A DNA stretch of 42,712 bases from a candidate division FCPU426 bacterium (lineage in GTDB: Bacteria > Oederibacteriota > Muellerivitia > Muellerivitales > Muellerivitaceae), in NCBI GenBank assembly GCA_023249615.1, contig JAHFCG010000005.1:1-42712 (forward strand), given 5' to 3'. The notes beneath the pieces are model-generated. The model made no database searches. It had not been told where the DNA came from and was given only the letters and a program-made list of their open reading frames with translations. Positions 32,651 through 39,688 of the stretch are shown here, piece by piece. Both the position numbers and the translations under genes were made by a program. Numbering within the stretch: position 1 is the first letter of the stretch; every line of letters begins with the position of its first letter.

Positions 32651-33817
32651 ATGAAAATTGGAGTTGCCATGAGCGGAGGGGTGGACTCTTCCACAGCCCT
32701 GGGCCTGTTAAAAGAACAGGGCCACGAGGTAGTGGGTCTAACGCTTAAAATATTGCCCTGCGAAATCACGCCTGGTGAGAATGGCGCGGTGAGTGTCAAG
32801 ACTGTGGAACCCAAGGGTCAGCGCTGCTGTTCCGTTGAGGATATCCAGGACGCCAGGCAGGTTGCCTTGAAGTTGGGCGCCCCCCATTACGTCAATGAGG
32901 GTCTTGATGTCTTTAAAGCCAACGTGGTGGATAGCTTTCTGGACGAATATGAGCGGGGGATCACACCCAACCCCTGCGTGGAGTGCAATCGTTTCGCCAA
33001 ACTTCCGCTTCTTCTTCAGCAAGCCTTGTCGCTTGGCTGTGAAAAACTGGCGACGGGCCATTACGCGAAAATAGACCAGGATACTGTTTCCGGTCGTTAC
33101 CGAATCCGTAAAGCCGCCGACCCGGACAAGGACCAAAGCTATGTTCTTTATAAGCTTAACCAAAAACTATTGGCTCATCTCCTTTTTCCTCTCGGGGATT
33201 ACATCAAGGAACAGGTCCGTGCCGACGCCCGGCGCATGGGGCTTAACATCGCCGAAAAGGCTGAGAGCATGGAAATTTGTTTCGTGACCCAGAGAAGCTA
33301 CAGGGACTTCGTGAAAATGCACCGGCCCAGGGCTTTTGTGCCCGGAAATATCGTGGATGTGAATGGCCAGGTTTTGGGACGACACGAAGGCATCGCGGGA
33401 TATACCATCGGCCAGCGCAAGGGGATGGGTCTTTCCGGCGGGCCTTATTTTGTGGTGGAACTCATTCCCGACACGGCAACGGTGGTCGTGGGTCGGGATC
33501 AGGATACCTTCGTCAAAGAATTTCATGTCGCCGAGATGAATTGGGTGGCTTGGGAACCGATTACCCAACCAAGGGAGGTTCTGGCGAAGATTCGGTACCG
33601 CTCGATGGAACAGCCAGCTATCATTTATCCGGAAGGGCCGAAGCGGGTAAAAGTTGTTTTAAAAGATCCGGCCAGGGCGGTGACCCCTGGGCAGTCGACT
33701 GTTTTTTATGTGGATGACGTTGTGGTAGGAGGGGGCGTGATTCAAAGAGCCGCTTCAAAGGACTCGTCCAAACATTTGGCCAAGGGAGTCGAATATGGGA
33801 TGGTTTCAGGTGAATAA
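32651..33817 (+). CDS. mnmA: tRNA-specific 2-thiouridylase MnmA
   Basis: This enzyme makes 2-thiouridine at the wobble position of tRNAs for Lys, Glu and Gln. The start chosen is ATG at 32651; the longer frame enters the repeat arm. The 388-residue product has the ATP pyrophosphatase loop SGGVDSS (residues 8-14), catalytic cysteines C109 in NPCVECNRFAK and C210 in SMEICFV, and also GHYAKI, KDQSYVLYKL and GYTIGQRKGMGLSGGPYFV. A short insertion after the first strand adds extra residues ending in RCCSVEDI. The upstream cysteine desulfurase is a likely sulfur source. Confidence 0.95.
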   Translation: MKIGVAMSGGVDSSTALGLLKEQGHEVVGLTLKILPCEITPGENGAVSVKTVEPKGQRCCSVEDIQDARQVALKLGAPHYVNEGLDVFKANVVDSFLDEYERGITPNPCVECNRFAKLPLLLQQALSLGCEKLATGHYAKIDQDTVSGRYRIRKAADPDKDQSYVLYKLNQKLLAHLLFPLGDYIKEQVRADARRMGLNIAEKAESMEICFVTQRSYRDFVKMHRPRAFVPGNIVDVNGQVLGRHEGIAGYTIGQRKGMGLSGGPYFVVELIPDTATVVVGRDQDTFVKEFHVAEMNWVAWEPITQPREVLAKIRYRSMEQPAIIYPEGPKRVKVVLKDPARAVTPGQSTVFYVDDVVVGGGVIQRAASKDSSKHLAKGVEYGMVSGE

Positions 33818-34148
33818 GAAAATCACGTTTTTTCTTTTCCTCGCGGTATTTGCCTGGGCAACCACGTTCAGTTTCGCTGAATCCGATCCCCCTACGAACC
33901 GGGTTTCCATGAAAAAAGCCCGCGCGACAGCCTTGAGAGTCGCGCCGGGAAAAGTCAGGGATTTTGAGTTCAAAATTCGAAAAGAAAAGTGGGTTTACTA
34001 TTTTAAAATTATCGGCAAAGACCACAGGATTCATTACCTGGTGGTGGACGCGGTAACAGGAAAGGTGATATCCAAGGCCAGCGATCCCCTGCCGGTCGAA
34101 ACGAAGGCAGTGCCAACTCCGTCTCCTGCCCCCAATCATAAAAAATAA
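33795..34148 (+). CDS. Exported PepSY-like domain protein
   Basis: The start at ATG 33795 is supported by AAGGGAG (33782-33788) and overlaps the end of mnmA by 23 bases; a GTG at 33810 is an alternative. The 117-residue product has a signal peptide (KKITFFLFLAVFAWATTFSFA), then one compact domain. That domain has a helix (SMKKARATALRVAPGKV), strands (WVYYFKIIG, IHYLVVDAVTGKVI), and a proline-rich tail. The helix followed by V-D-A-x-T-G-K-V-I is the PepSY pattern, found in small periplasmic inhibitors or binding modules. Partner unknown. Confidence 0.7.
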   Translation: MGWFQVNKKITFFLFLAVFAWATTFSFAESDPPTNRVSMKKARATALRVAPGKVRDFEFKIRKEKWVYYFKIIGKDHRIHYLVVDAVTGKVISKASDPLPVETKAVPTPSPAPNHKK

Positions 34149-34213
34149 TCGGGAGGTCGGGTTTTTCCAATAAACCAGAGGGTTTTTGTTCTTTTCTTCA
34201 TCACGTTTGAAGG

Positions 34214-34219
34214 TATAAT
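34214..34219 (+). promoter_or_regulatory. Perfect -10 box just before a start codon
   Basis: TATAAT ends eight bases before the ATG at 34227, and no Shine-Dalgarno is present in between. Transcription would begin at or next to the start codon, so the mRNA may be leaderless. No good -35 box is visible. Confidence 0.45.
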
Positions 34220-34226
34220 TTGCCCC

Positions 34227-34793
34227 ATGACTTCAAGACTTTCCTTCCTCAAAACCACCGCCTTGTTCACCAGCCTGATTTATTTATCCGGGATGGTCAT
34301 CCTTCCCCTGGTTCCCAAGGCCCAGGCCCTCTATTGGGAAGATGACACGGAAAGCAATGACCCGAAGGAAATCAAAACCAGGCCCAGCCATTTCATTCTT
34401 TTGGACTGGATTGACGACGTTAACAAGGACGCGAAAAAAAGCGAATATCAGCAAATGGACAACCATGACAGGGGGCCGGCGGTTAATAACGACGCCAGAA
34501 CTTTGGTCATTATCGCCTCAGGTATTGTGGGCTTGGGCGCTGGCCTTTTCCTTGCCAACCGGTTTTCCACCAGTTCCGATTCGTTAACCGCGGATATGTT
34601 TGTCGGCGGGGCTCTGGGGCTGGGAGTGGGCATTCTTGCCGGCGCCTTGATCATGCCGAAAGATTACGATGTCGCCCAAAGGGCCCAAATTGACGCCATG
34701 AAATTCCGCCAAGCCTGGTCGCAGGATCCCACAAGGATGCAAGTCGCGCGGGCTTTTCATCCGGCCGATTTTGCCCTTTCTCTCAAGTTTTAA
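34227..34793 (+). CDS. Hypothetical exported/membrane protein
   Basis: The product is 188 residues. An N-terminal hydrophobic segment (about 10-35, ending KAQA) looks like a signal peptide, followed by an acidic stretch (WEDDTESNDPKE). Two glycine-rich hydrophobic segments (about 92-112, IIASGIVGLGAGLFLA, and 123-143, FVGGALGLGVGILAGALI) could form a hairpin in the membrane. The C-terminal 40 residues are mixed. No family recognised. Confidence 0.6.
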   Translation: MTSRLSFLKTTALFTSLIYLSGMVILPLVPKAQALYWEDDTESNDPKEIKTRPSHFILLDWIDDVNKDAKKSEYQQMDNHDRGPAVNNDARTLVIIASGIVGLGAGLFLANRFSTSSDSLTADMFVGGALGLGVGILAGALIMPKDYDVAQRAQIDAMKFRQAWSQDPTRMQVARAFHPADFALSLKF

Positions 34794-34842
34794 TTTTCCG
34801 AAGATCCGCCCACGAAACAGAAAACCCCAATAGAATCATTTT

Positions 34843-35180
34843 TTTGCCACAGATGAATGGGATGAACACGGATACCCTTGGGGGAAGACAAAGACCAAAA
34901 CACCGAAATGCAAAGGCGGTTGGCCACAGATGCATGGGATACATGGGGTGGCAAAAACCGAAGGACATACCAAATAAAGTAGAAATTGTTCTGGATTAGG
35001 CGCGCGAATTATCAATGTTTTCATTTTCGGATTTTTAAAAGGAAAAGGGTGTTGCAGTTCTGCCTTTTATCCCATGAATCCCATGCATCTGTGGCTAAAC
35101 TGTTTTTTGGGGTTGGGTTGGTTTTTTGTCAAAAGACATCCGCGTTTATCAGCATGTGCAAAGCACGTCCGTGTCTAAAT
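34843..35180. repeat. Nested CCACAGAT-type palindromes (copies 3 and 4)
   Basis: Four arms occur in the order left A (34843-34873), left B (34921-34950), right B (35065-35100), right A (about 35127-35160). B pairs with B and A with A, so one element lies inside the other. The B arms carry the ATGCATGGGAT core, while A carries GAATGGGATGAACACGGAT. The 399-base gap 34794-35193 contains nothing else I can identify. Confidence 0.8.
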
Positions 35181-35193
35181 TTTAGGAGGCATC

Positions 35194-36387
35194 TTGGCTT
35201 CTTACATCAAAGTGAAATTGAAACCCAAAGAGGAAGACCGTCTTTTGGCCGGGCATCCCTGGGTCTTCGCGAACGAAATTGAAAAAGCCCCTAAAACCCT
35301 CGCGCCGGGAACATTGGTGGAGGTTATCACCCACAAGGGGGAACCGGTGGGGAGGGGGGTCGCCAATCCCACTTCCAAAATTCTGATTCGTCTTTTGACC
35401 AGGGATTTTGACCAGGAAATAGATGACGCTTTTATCGCGGGCCGTGTTCGGAAAGCACTACAAATCCGAAAGGGATTCGGGGACAAACACCAAACCAACG
35501 GGATTCGTTTGCTGTTTGGCGAGGGGGACGGTTTGCCAGGCATGATCGCCGACTCGTTCGGCGAAACAGCCGTCATTTCCTGTTTTAGCGCCGGCCTTAA
35601 GCCCTTCATTCCCGTTATGTCCAAAACTTTCCAGGAAAACGGCTATAAATTCGTTTATGAGAAAAGTGTCGGTGAGGTTTGTGTTAAGGAAGGAATGGCC
35701 GAGTTTCAAGACTGGTTAACCGATCCTGGCAAATTGCCCATTTCTTTTTTTGAGGGAAAGGCGAAGTTTCAATCGAGTCCCAATCAGGGACATAAAACGG
35801 GTTTTTATCTTGATTTTCGGGAAGCCCGAAAACGAATTCAGGATCTAAGCGCGGGCAAGGTATTGCTGGACGCTTTTTGTTACACCGGAGCCGCGGCGAT
35901 TCAAGCCGCCCTCGGCGGAGCCTCGGATGTCCTGGCGCTGGACTCCTCCCAAACCGCGCTGGATGAGGGTTCCCAAAACGCGAAATTGAATGGGGTGGAA
36001 AATAAAATCCGCTTTGAAAAAGGCGACAGCTTTAAGGTGTTCAAGGACCTGAAGAAAGGCGGCCAGATGTTTGATGGCATTCTTTTGGATCCCCCTCCCC
36101 TGGCTAAAAGCGCGCACGACCTGCCCGCGGCAAGAACCGCTCTGAAACGGCTCATGGGTCAGGCGCTGGATATGTTGAACCCAAAAGGCTTTCTGGTAGT
36201 CGGGACCTGCTCCCATCATTTTTCATGGACTTTATTGGAAGGGGTGGTTCGGGAGGCTGTTGAAGAGTCGAAAAGATCCTTCCGGCTATTGGAACGCTTG
36301 ACCCAACCCCAGGACCACCCGATCAATCTTTCCATACCTGAAACGGAATACCTGCGTGTGCTCGTTTTAACTGAGATAAATAACTAA
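35194..36387 (+). CDS. rlmI: Class I SAM-dependent rRNA methyltransferase, RlmI/RlmK-like
   Basis: The start is TTG at 35194, four bases after AGGAGG (35184-35189). The 397-residue product begins with a PUA domain (LKPKEEDRLLAGHPWVFANEI), followed by a central domain with RLLFGEGDGLPGMIAD, and the methyltransferase domain. That domain carries GHKTGFYLDFREAR, the SAM-binding VLLDAFCYTGAAAIQAAL, LALDSSQTAL, and motif IV ILLDPPPLAKS. Related enzymes make 5-methylcytosine in 23S rRNA; the exact site here is inferred from family. All motifs are intact and length is normal. Confidence 0.88.
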   Translation: MASYIKVKLKPKEEDRLLAGHPWVFANEIEKAPKTLAPGTLVEVITHKGEPVGRGVANPTSKILIRLLTRDFDQEIDDAFIAGRVRKALQIRKGFGDKHQTNGIRLLFGEGDGLPGMIADSFGETAVISCFSAGLKPFIPVMSKTFQENGYKFVYEKSVGEVCVKEGMAEFQDWLTDPGKLPISFFEGKAKFQSSPNQGHKTGFYLDFREARKRIQDLSAGKVLLDAFCYTGAAAIQAALGGASDVLALDSSQTALDEGSQNAKLNGVENKIRFEKGDSFKVFKDLKKGGQMFDGILLDPPPLAKSAHDLPAARTALKRLMGQALDMLNPKGFLVVGTCSHHFSWTLLEGVVREAVEESKRSFRLLERLTQPQDHPINLSIPETEYLRVLVLTEINN

Positions 36388-36399
36388 AAACAAGAACAA

Positions 36400-36435
36400 T
36401 TTAGCCACAGATAAATGGGATGAACACGGATGGAT
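36400..36435. repeat. CCACAGAT-type left arm, first of two identical 36-bp copies
   Basis: This 36-base sequence is repeated exactly at 36552-36587. No right arm pairs with it within the 116 bases between the two copies. That spacer instead holds a small hairpin (CGTCTTA 36497-36503 with TAAGACG 36527-36533). Confidence 0.85.
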
Positions 36436-36551
36436 TATTTTTTGAAAAAAACAGATGATTTTTTCCTTAAACCGGAAACCGAACACCTCAAGTAAACGTC
36501 TTAACGAAGATTACTTACTGAGTAACTAAGACGAACAAACAAAAAATAACT

Positions 36552-36587
36552 TTTAGCCACAGATAAATGGGATGAACACGGATGGAT
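36552..36587 (+). repeat. CCACAGAT-type left arm containing the GxxExxY start codon
   Basis: The sequence is identical to 36400-36435. The ATG at 36582 lies inside it, and the only in-frame codons upstream are closed by a TGA at 36573. No standard Shine-Dalgarno precedes the ATG. Confidence 0.85.
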
Positions 36588-37007
36588 AAGGAACAAAACG
36601 AAAATAATTTTAATAGCCCTGAATTGTTGGAAATCACCGAGAAGATAATTGGTTGTGCTTATTCGGTTGCTAATTCCCTGGGTTGTGGTTTTTTGGAAAA
36701 GGTGTATGAAAACGCCTTGGTTTATGAATTGAAGGAAAAGGGCCTAAATGTTATCCAACAAAAACCCATCAAGATCTACTATAAGGGGGCTTTGGTTGGC
36801 GAGTATGTCGCTGATTTATTAGTTGAGGAAAGGATTCTAGTAGAACTAAAAGCTGTGCAGGATTTGGATGACGTTCATGTAGCGCAATGCCTGAATTATC
36901 TTAGGGCCACAGGTTTTAAGACTTGCCTTCTTTTGAATTTTGCCAAGCCGGAACTTCATGTCAGACGAATTTCTGCCAGGAAAGAATGGGTTAAAAATAG
37001 TTTCTGA
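36582..37007 (+). CDS. GxxExxY protein (PD-(D/E)XK nuclease-like family)
   Basis: The product is 141 residues, normal for the family. The name-giving motif is G36-F-L-E39-K-V-Y42, preceded by EITEKIIGCAYSVANSLGCGF. A possible nuclease core follows: D78 in GEYVADLLVEE and E88-L-K90 in ILVELKAV, with Q102 and Y106 in AQCLNYLRA. This matches the PD-(D/E)XK pattern assigned to the family, whose function is unknown. The gene starts inside a palindrome arm and a reversed arm follows 38 bases after its stop, so it occupies the loop of a palindromic element. Codon use is more AT-rich than in its neighbours, consistent with transfer. Confidence 0.88.
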   Translation: MDKEQNENNFNSPELLEITEKIIGCAYSVANSLGCGFLEKVYENALVYELKEKGLNVIQQKPIKIYYKGALVGEYVADLLVEERILVELKAVQDLDDVHVAQCLNYLRATGFKTCLLLNFAKPELHVRRISARKEWVKNSF

Positions 37008-37045
37008 ATATTTTTCCCAGATTCATCCTTTTTGTTAAACTCTCC

Positions 37046-37080
37046 TTTATCTGAGTTAATCCCATTAATCTGTGGCAAAT
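37046..37080. repeat. CCACAGAT-type right arm downstream of the GxxExxY gene
   Basis: It matches the reverse complement of the left arm at 36552-36586 at 27 of 35 positions, with the ATCTGTGGC end fully kept. It runs into TGAGG, the ribosome binding site of the following epimerase gene. Confidence 0.8.
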
Positions 37081-37092
37081 GAGGTTTTTGAA

Positions 37093-38217
37093 ATGAAAGT
37101 TCTCGTTACCGGCGCGGCCGGGTTCATTGGTTCTCATGTGGTGGCTCGCCTTTTGAAGGAAGGCCATGAGGTTCTGGGCGTCGATAATTTTGATATTTAT
37201 TACCCCCGCAGCCAAAAAGAAAAGAACCTGATTCCCGTTCTTCTCCATCCAAAATTCAAACTGATAGATGACAACCTGGCCACCATGGCGCTCATCACGG
37301 TTTTGAAAGGGACCGAGGCCATTATTCATCTCGCGGCCCAGCCCGGCGTGCGCGGCTCCTGGGGCTCCTCTTTTCACCGTTATGTCACCAACAACATCCA
37401 TGTTACCCAGCGTCTTTTGGAAGAATCTAAATCCAATAAACTTAAGCGGTTTGTTTACGCTTCCTCTTCCTCGGTTTACGGGGATGTGGGGGAAGTTCTC
37501 CATGAGGAGATGAAAATCCAGCCGAAAAGCCCCTACGGGGTCACCAAGCTCGCGGGCGAGCATTTGTGCCAGCTTTACAATTTGGAATACAAGATGCCGA
37601 CTGTTTCCCTCCGTTTCTTTTCCGTTTATGGACCTGGACAAAGGCCGGACATGGCTTTTCACCGTTTCTGCCAGAATATTCTGCATGAGGCGCCCTTGAC
37701 GATTTATGGCGACGGCAAACAGATCAGGGACTTCACTTATGTGGATGACGTGGTGGAAATCATTACTTCGGCCCTGACGGCGGATGTGGTAGGACAAGTA
37801 GTAAATGTAGGCGGCGGATCCCCCGCGACCTTGCTGGAAGCCACTGCGATTCTTGAGGAAATCAGCGGTAAGACAACGGCCAAAACCTTTTTGGAACGTC
37901 AAAAGGGGGATGTGTTTTCCACCCGCGCCGACACAACCAAACTGGAAAGGTTGTTTGGTACCAAGCCCAAAACCAATCTACGGGAAGGGTTGGTCCGGGA
38001 ATGGGAATGGATGAAAAAATTTGTCCTTTCCGAGGACGAGGAACAATCCATCAAGGCCGCGGTTCAACCCATAACCGATGTGGATGAGGCCGCCCTGGCC
38101 GAGTCCCGGGCCGATGGCAAGGCCCACAAAAAAGCCTCGCGGAAAGCCGCCAAGGCCGTTAAGGGAAAGAAAAAAGCGGTGCTGAAAGAAACATCGCCAG
38201 AAACAACGGAAACCTAA
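37093..38217 (+). CDS. NAD-dependent sugar epimerase/dehydratase with lysine-rich C-terminal tail
   Basis: The start chosen is ATG at 37093, eight bases after GAGG (37081-37084); an in-frame GTG at 37072 lies inside the palindrome arm. The 374-residue product is a short-chain dehydrogenase-fold enzyme acting on nucleotide sugars. It has the NAD-binding GAAGFIGS (residues 7-14), VDNFDIYY, and HLAAQPGVRGSW, close to UDP-glucuronate 4-epimerases. The catalytic YASSSSVYG and Y148xxxK152 are also present, then YGDGKQIRDFTYVDDVV. Residues beyond about 312 form an unusual tail: acidic first, then strongly basic (341-365, with KKASRKAAK). It likely feeds sugars to the glycosyltransferases nearby. Confidence 0.9.
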   Translation: MKVLVTGAAGFIGSHVVARLLKEGHEVLGVDNFDIYYPRSQKEKNLIPVLLHPKFKLIDDNLATMALITVLKGTEAIIHLAAQPGVRGSWGSSFHRYVTNNIHVTQRLLEESKSNKLKRFVYASSSSVYGDVGEVLHEEMKIQPKSPYGVTKLAGEHLCQLYNLEYKMPTVSLRFFSVYGPGQRPDMAFHRFCQNILHEAPLTIYGDGKQIRDFTYVDDVVEIITSALTADVVGQVVNVGGGSPATLLEATAILEEISGKTTAKTFLERQKGDVFSTRADTTKLERLFGTKPKTNLREGLVREWEWMKKFVLSEDEEQSIKAAVQPITDVDEAALAESRADGKAHKKASRKAAKAVKGKKKAVLKETSPETTET

Positions 38218-38225
38218 AAGATTTT

Positions 38226-38413
38226 TTTGCCACAGATGCATGGGATACATGGGATGGGTAAGGAAAAACAAAGACCTCGAATTATTTTTAAAAAATGAAA
38301 AAATCTTGGGCCTTTTTTACCCCATGAATCCCATGCATCTGTGGCTAAATTAATTTTTTGATTTGCCTGGTTTTTGTCAATAGACATCCGTGTTTATCTG
38401 TGGCTAAGAATGA
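38226..38413. repeat. CCACAGAT-type palindromic element with two right arms (copy 6)
   Basis: One left arm (38226-38257, ATGCATGGGAT type) is followed by its right arm (38317-38347). A second right arm follows at about 38376-38404, of the AGACATCCGTGTTTATCTG type. The arrangement equals that at 34921-35160 but lacks the outer left arm. The tail AATGAGG (38409-38415) is the ribosome binding site of the next gene. Confidence 0.8.
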
Positions 38414-38422
38414 GGTTTTTCC

Positions 38423-39577
38423 ATGGCTTTCCGCTTGAAGGTCGCGCATATCATTACCCGCCTGGAGCTGGGCGGGGCCCAACAAAACACCCTCTATTGC
38501 TGTTCCCATCATGACCGAAAAAAATATGAAGTCATTCTTCTTTGCGGCCCCGGCGGGTATCTGGACAAGGAAGCCAAGGCCAATTCTAAACTTTACAAAA
38601 CCTTTTTTATCCCGGAATTAAAACATCCCATCCGTCCCTGGTGGGACATTTTGGCGGCCTCCAAAATCTGGTCAATTCTTGAAAAAGAAAAAGTTGATAT
38701 AGTTCATACCCATAGCTCCAAGGCTGGAATTTTAGGAAGACCCTCCGCCACAATGGCGAAAGTTCCGCTTGTTATTCACACCGTTCACGGTTGGGGATTT
38801 TATCCTGGGCAGTTCTTTTTGACCCAGTGGTTATATCAAAAACTTGAACGGGGAGTGGCAAGGGACACAGATTTGTTAATTGCAGTAAGCGAAGAAAACA
38901 AAAAAACGGGTTTGGAGGTAGGGATCGGGCGAAAGGAACAATACAGGGTTATCCATAGCGGTATCGACCCAAAAGCTTATATCGTTTCGTCCGTGGTAGC
39001 CCAAAAGGTCCGTAAACAAATCGGGGTCCAAGATCGGCCCGCCGTTTTGATCCTTTCAAACTTTAAAAAACAAAAATCCCCCCTGGATGTGGTGAGGGTG
39101 GCGAAGGCTCTGGTTGAAAAAATACCCTCAGTTCTTTTCTTGTGGGCGGGAGATGGACCGCAAAGAAAAAAAATTGTGAAATTAATAATGAATAATGGGT
39201 TGAGAAAAAACTTCAAACTTCTCGGCTGGCGGGAAGATGTCGCCCAACTTTTGGCCGCCACCGATGTCCTTTTGCTTACCTCCCTGCATGAGGGTTTGCC
39301 CCGGGTGGTTCTTCAGGCGATGGCGGCAGGGAAGCCAGTGGTGGCTACGGCGGTTAATGGCACCCCTGAGGCGGTAAAACAGGGTGTTACTGGTTTTCTA
39401 CATCGGCCTCGCGACATTCAAGGGATGGCCGGGAGTCTTTTTAAAGTTCTCGCTAATGAAACCCTTGCCCGGAAAATGGGGCAAGCGGGCCGAAAAGCTT
39501 TGAAAGGAAGTTTCGTTATTCAGGAAATGCTTCGACAAATCGAAAAACTCTACGATGAACGTTCAAACAAAAAATAA
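38423..39577 (+). CDS. Family 4 glycosyltransferase
   Basis: The product is 384 residues with the two-domain GT-B fold. The N-terminal acceptor domain has HIITRLELGGAQQNTL and VDIVHTHSSKAGILGR. The C-terminal donor domain has VLILSNFKKQKSPLDVV, FLWAGDGPQRKKI, LGWREDVAQLLAATDVLLLTS, and the E-x7-E motif region LHEGLPRVVLQAMAAGKPVVA. No membrane segment is present. It likely adds a sugar to an envelope polysaccharide or lipid-linked glycan, with the epimerase upstream supplying the nucleotide sugar. ATG at 38423 follows TGAGG. Confidence 0.9.
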   Translation: MAFRLKVAHIITRLELGGAQQNTLYCCSHHDRKKYEVILLCGPGGYLDKEAKANSKLYKTFFIPELKHPIRPWWDILAASKIWSILEKEKVDIVHTHSSKAGILGRPSATMAKVPLVIHTVHGWGFYPGQFFLTQWLYQKLERGVARDTDLLIAVSEENKKTGLEVGIGRKEQYRVIHSGIDPKAYIVSSVVAQKVRKQIGVQDRPAVLILSNFKKQKSPLDVVRVAKALVEKIPSVLFLWAGDGPQRKKIVKLIMNNGLRKNFKLLGWREDVAQLLAATDVLLLTSLHEGLPRVVLQAMAAGKPVVATAVNGTPEAVKQGVTGFLHRPRDIQGMAGSLFKVLANETLARKMGQAGRKALKGSFVIQEMLRQIEKLYDERSNKK

Positions 39578-39688
39578 GAACCTCGTTTTCCCAAAAACAA
39601 CCCAGAGTTGGTATTCTTAATGGACGTGACGGGATTAGAATAAGACGATATTCACGACCAAATCCAAGGCGCTCAACACGGGGGATTC

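Noticed and set aside
36582..37007. Toxin-antitoxin or restriction gene interpretation of the GxxExxY protein
   Set aside because: There is no partner gene and no methyltransferase linked to it; the RlmI-like gene upstream is a standard rRNA enzyme separated by repeats.
34843..38415. Repeated CCACAGAT arms could be taken for a degenerate CRISPR array
   Set aside because: The copies are inverted pairs in intergenic gaps separated by full genes, with irregular spacing and variable arms.
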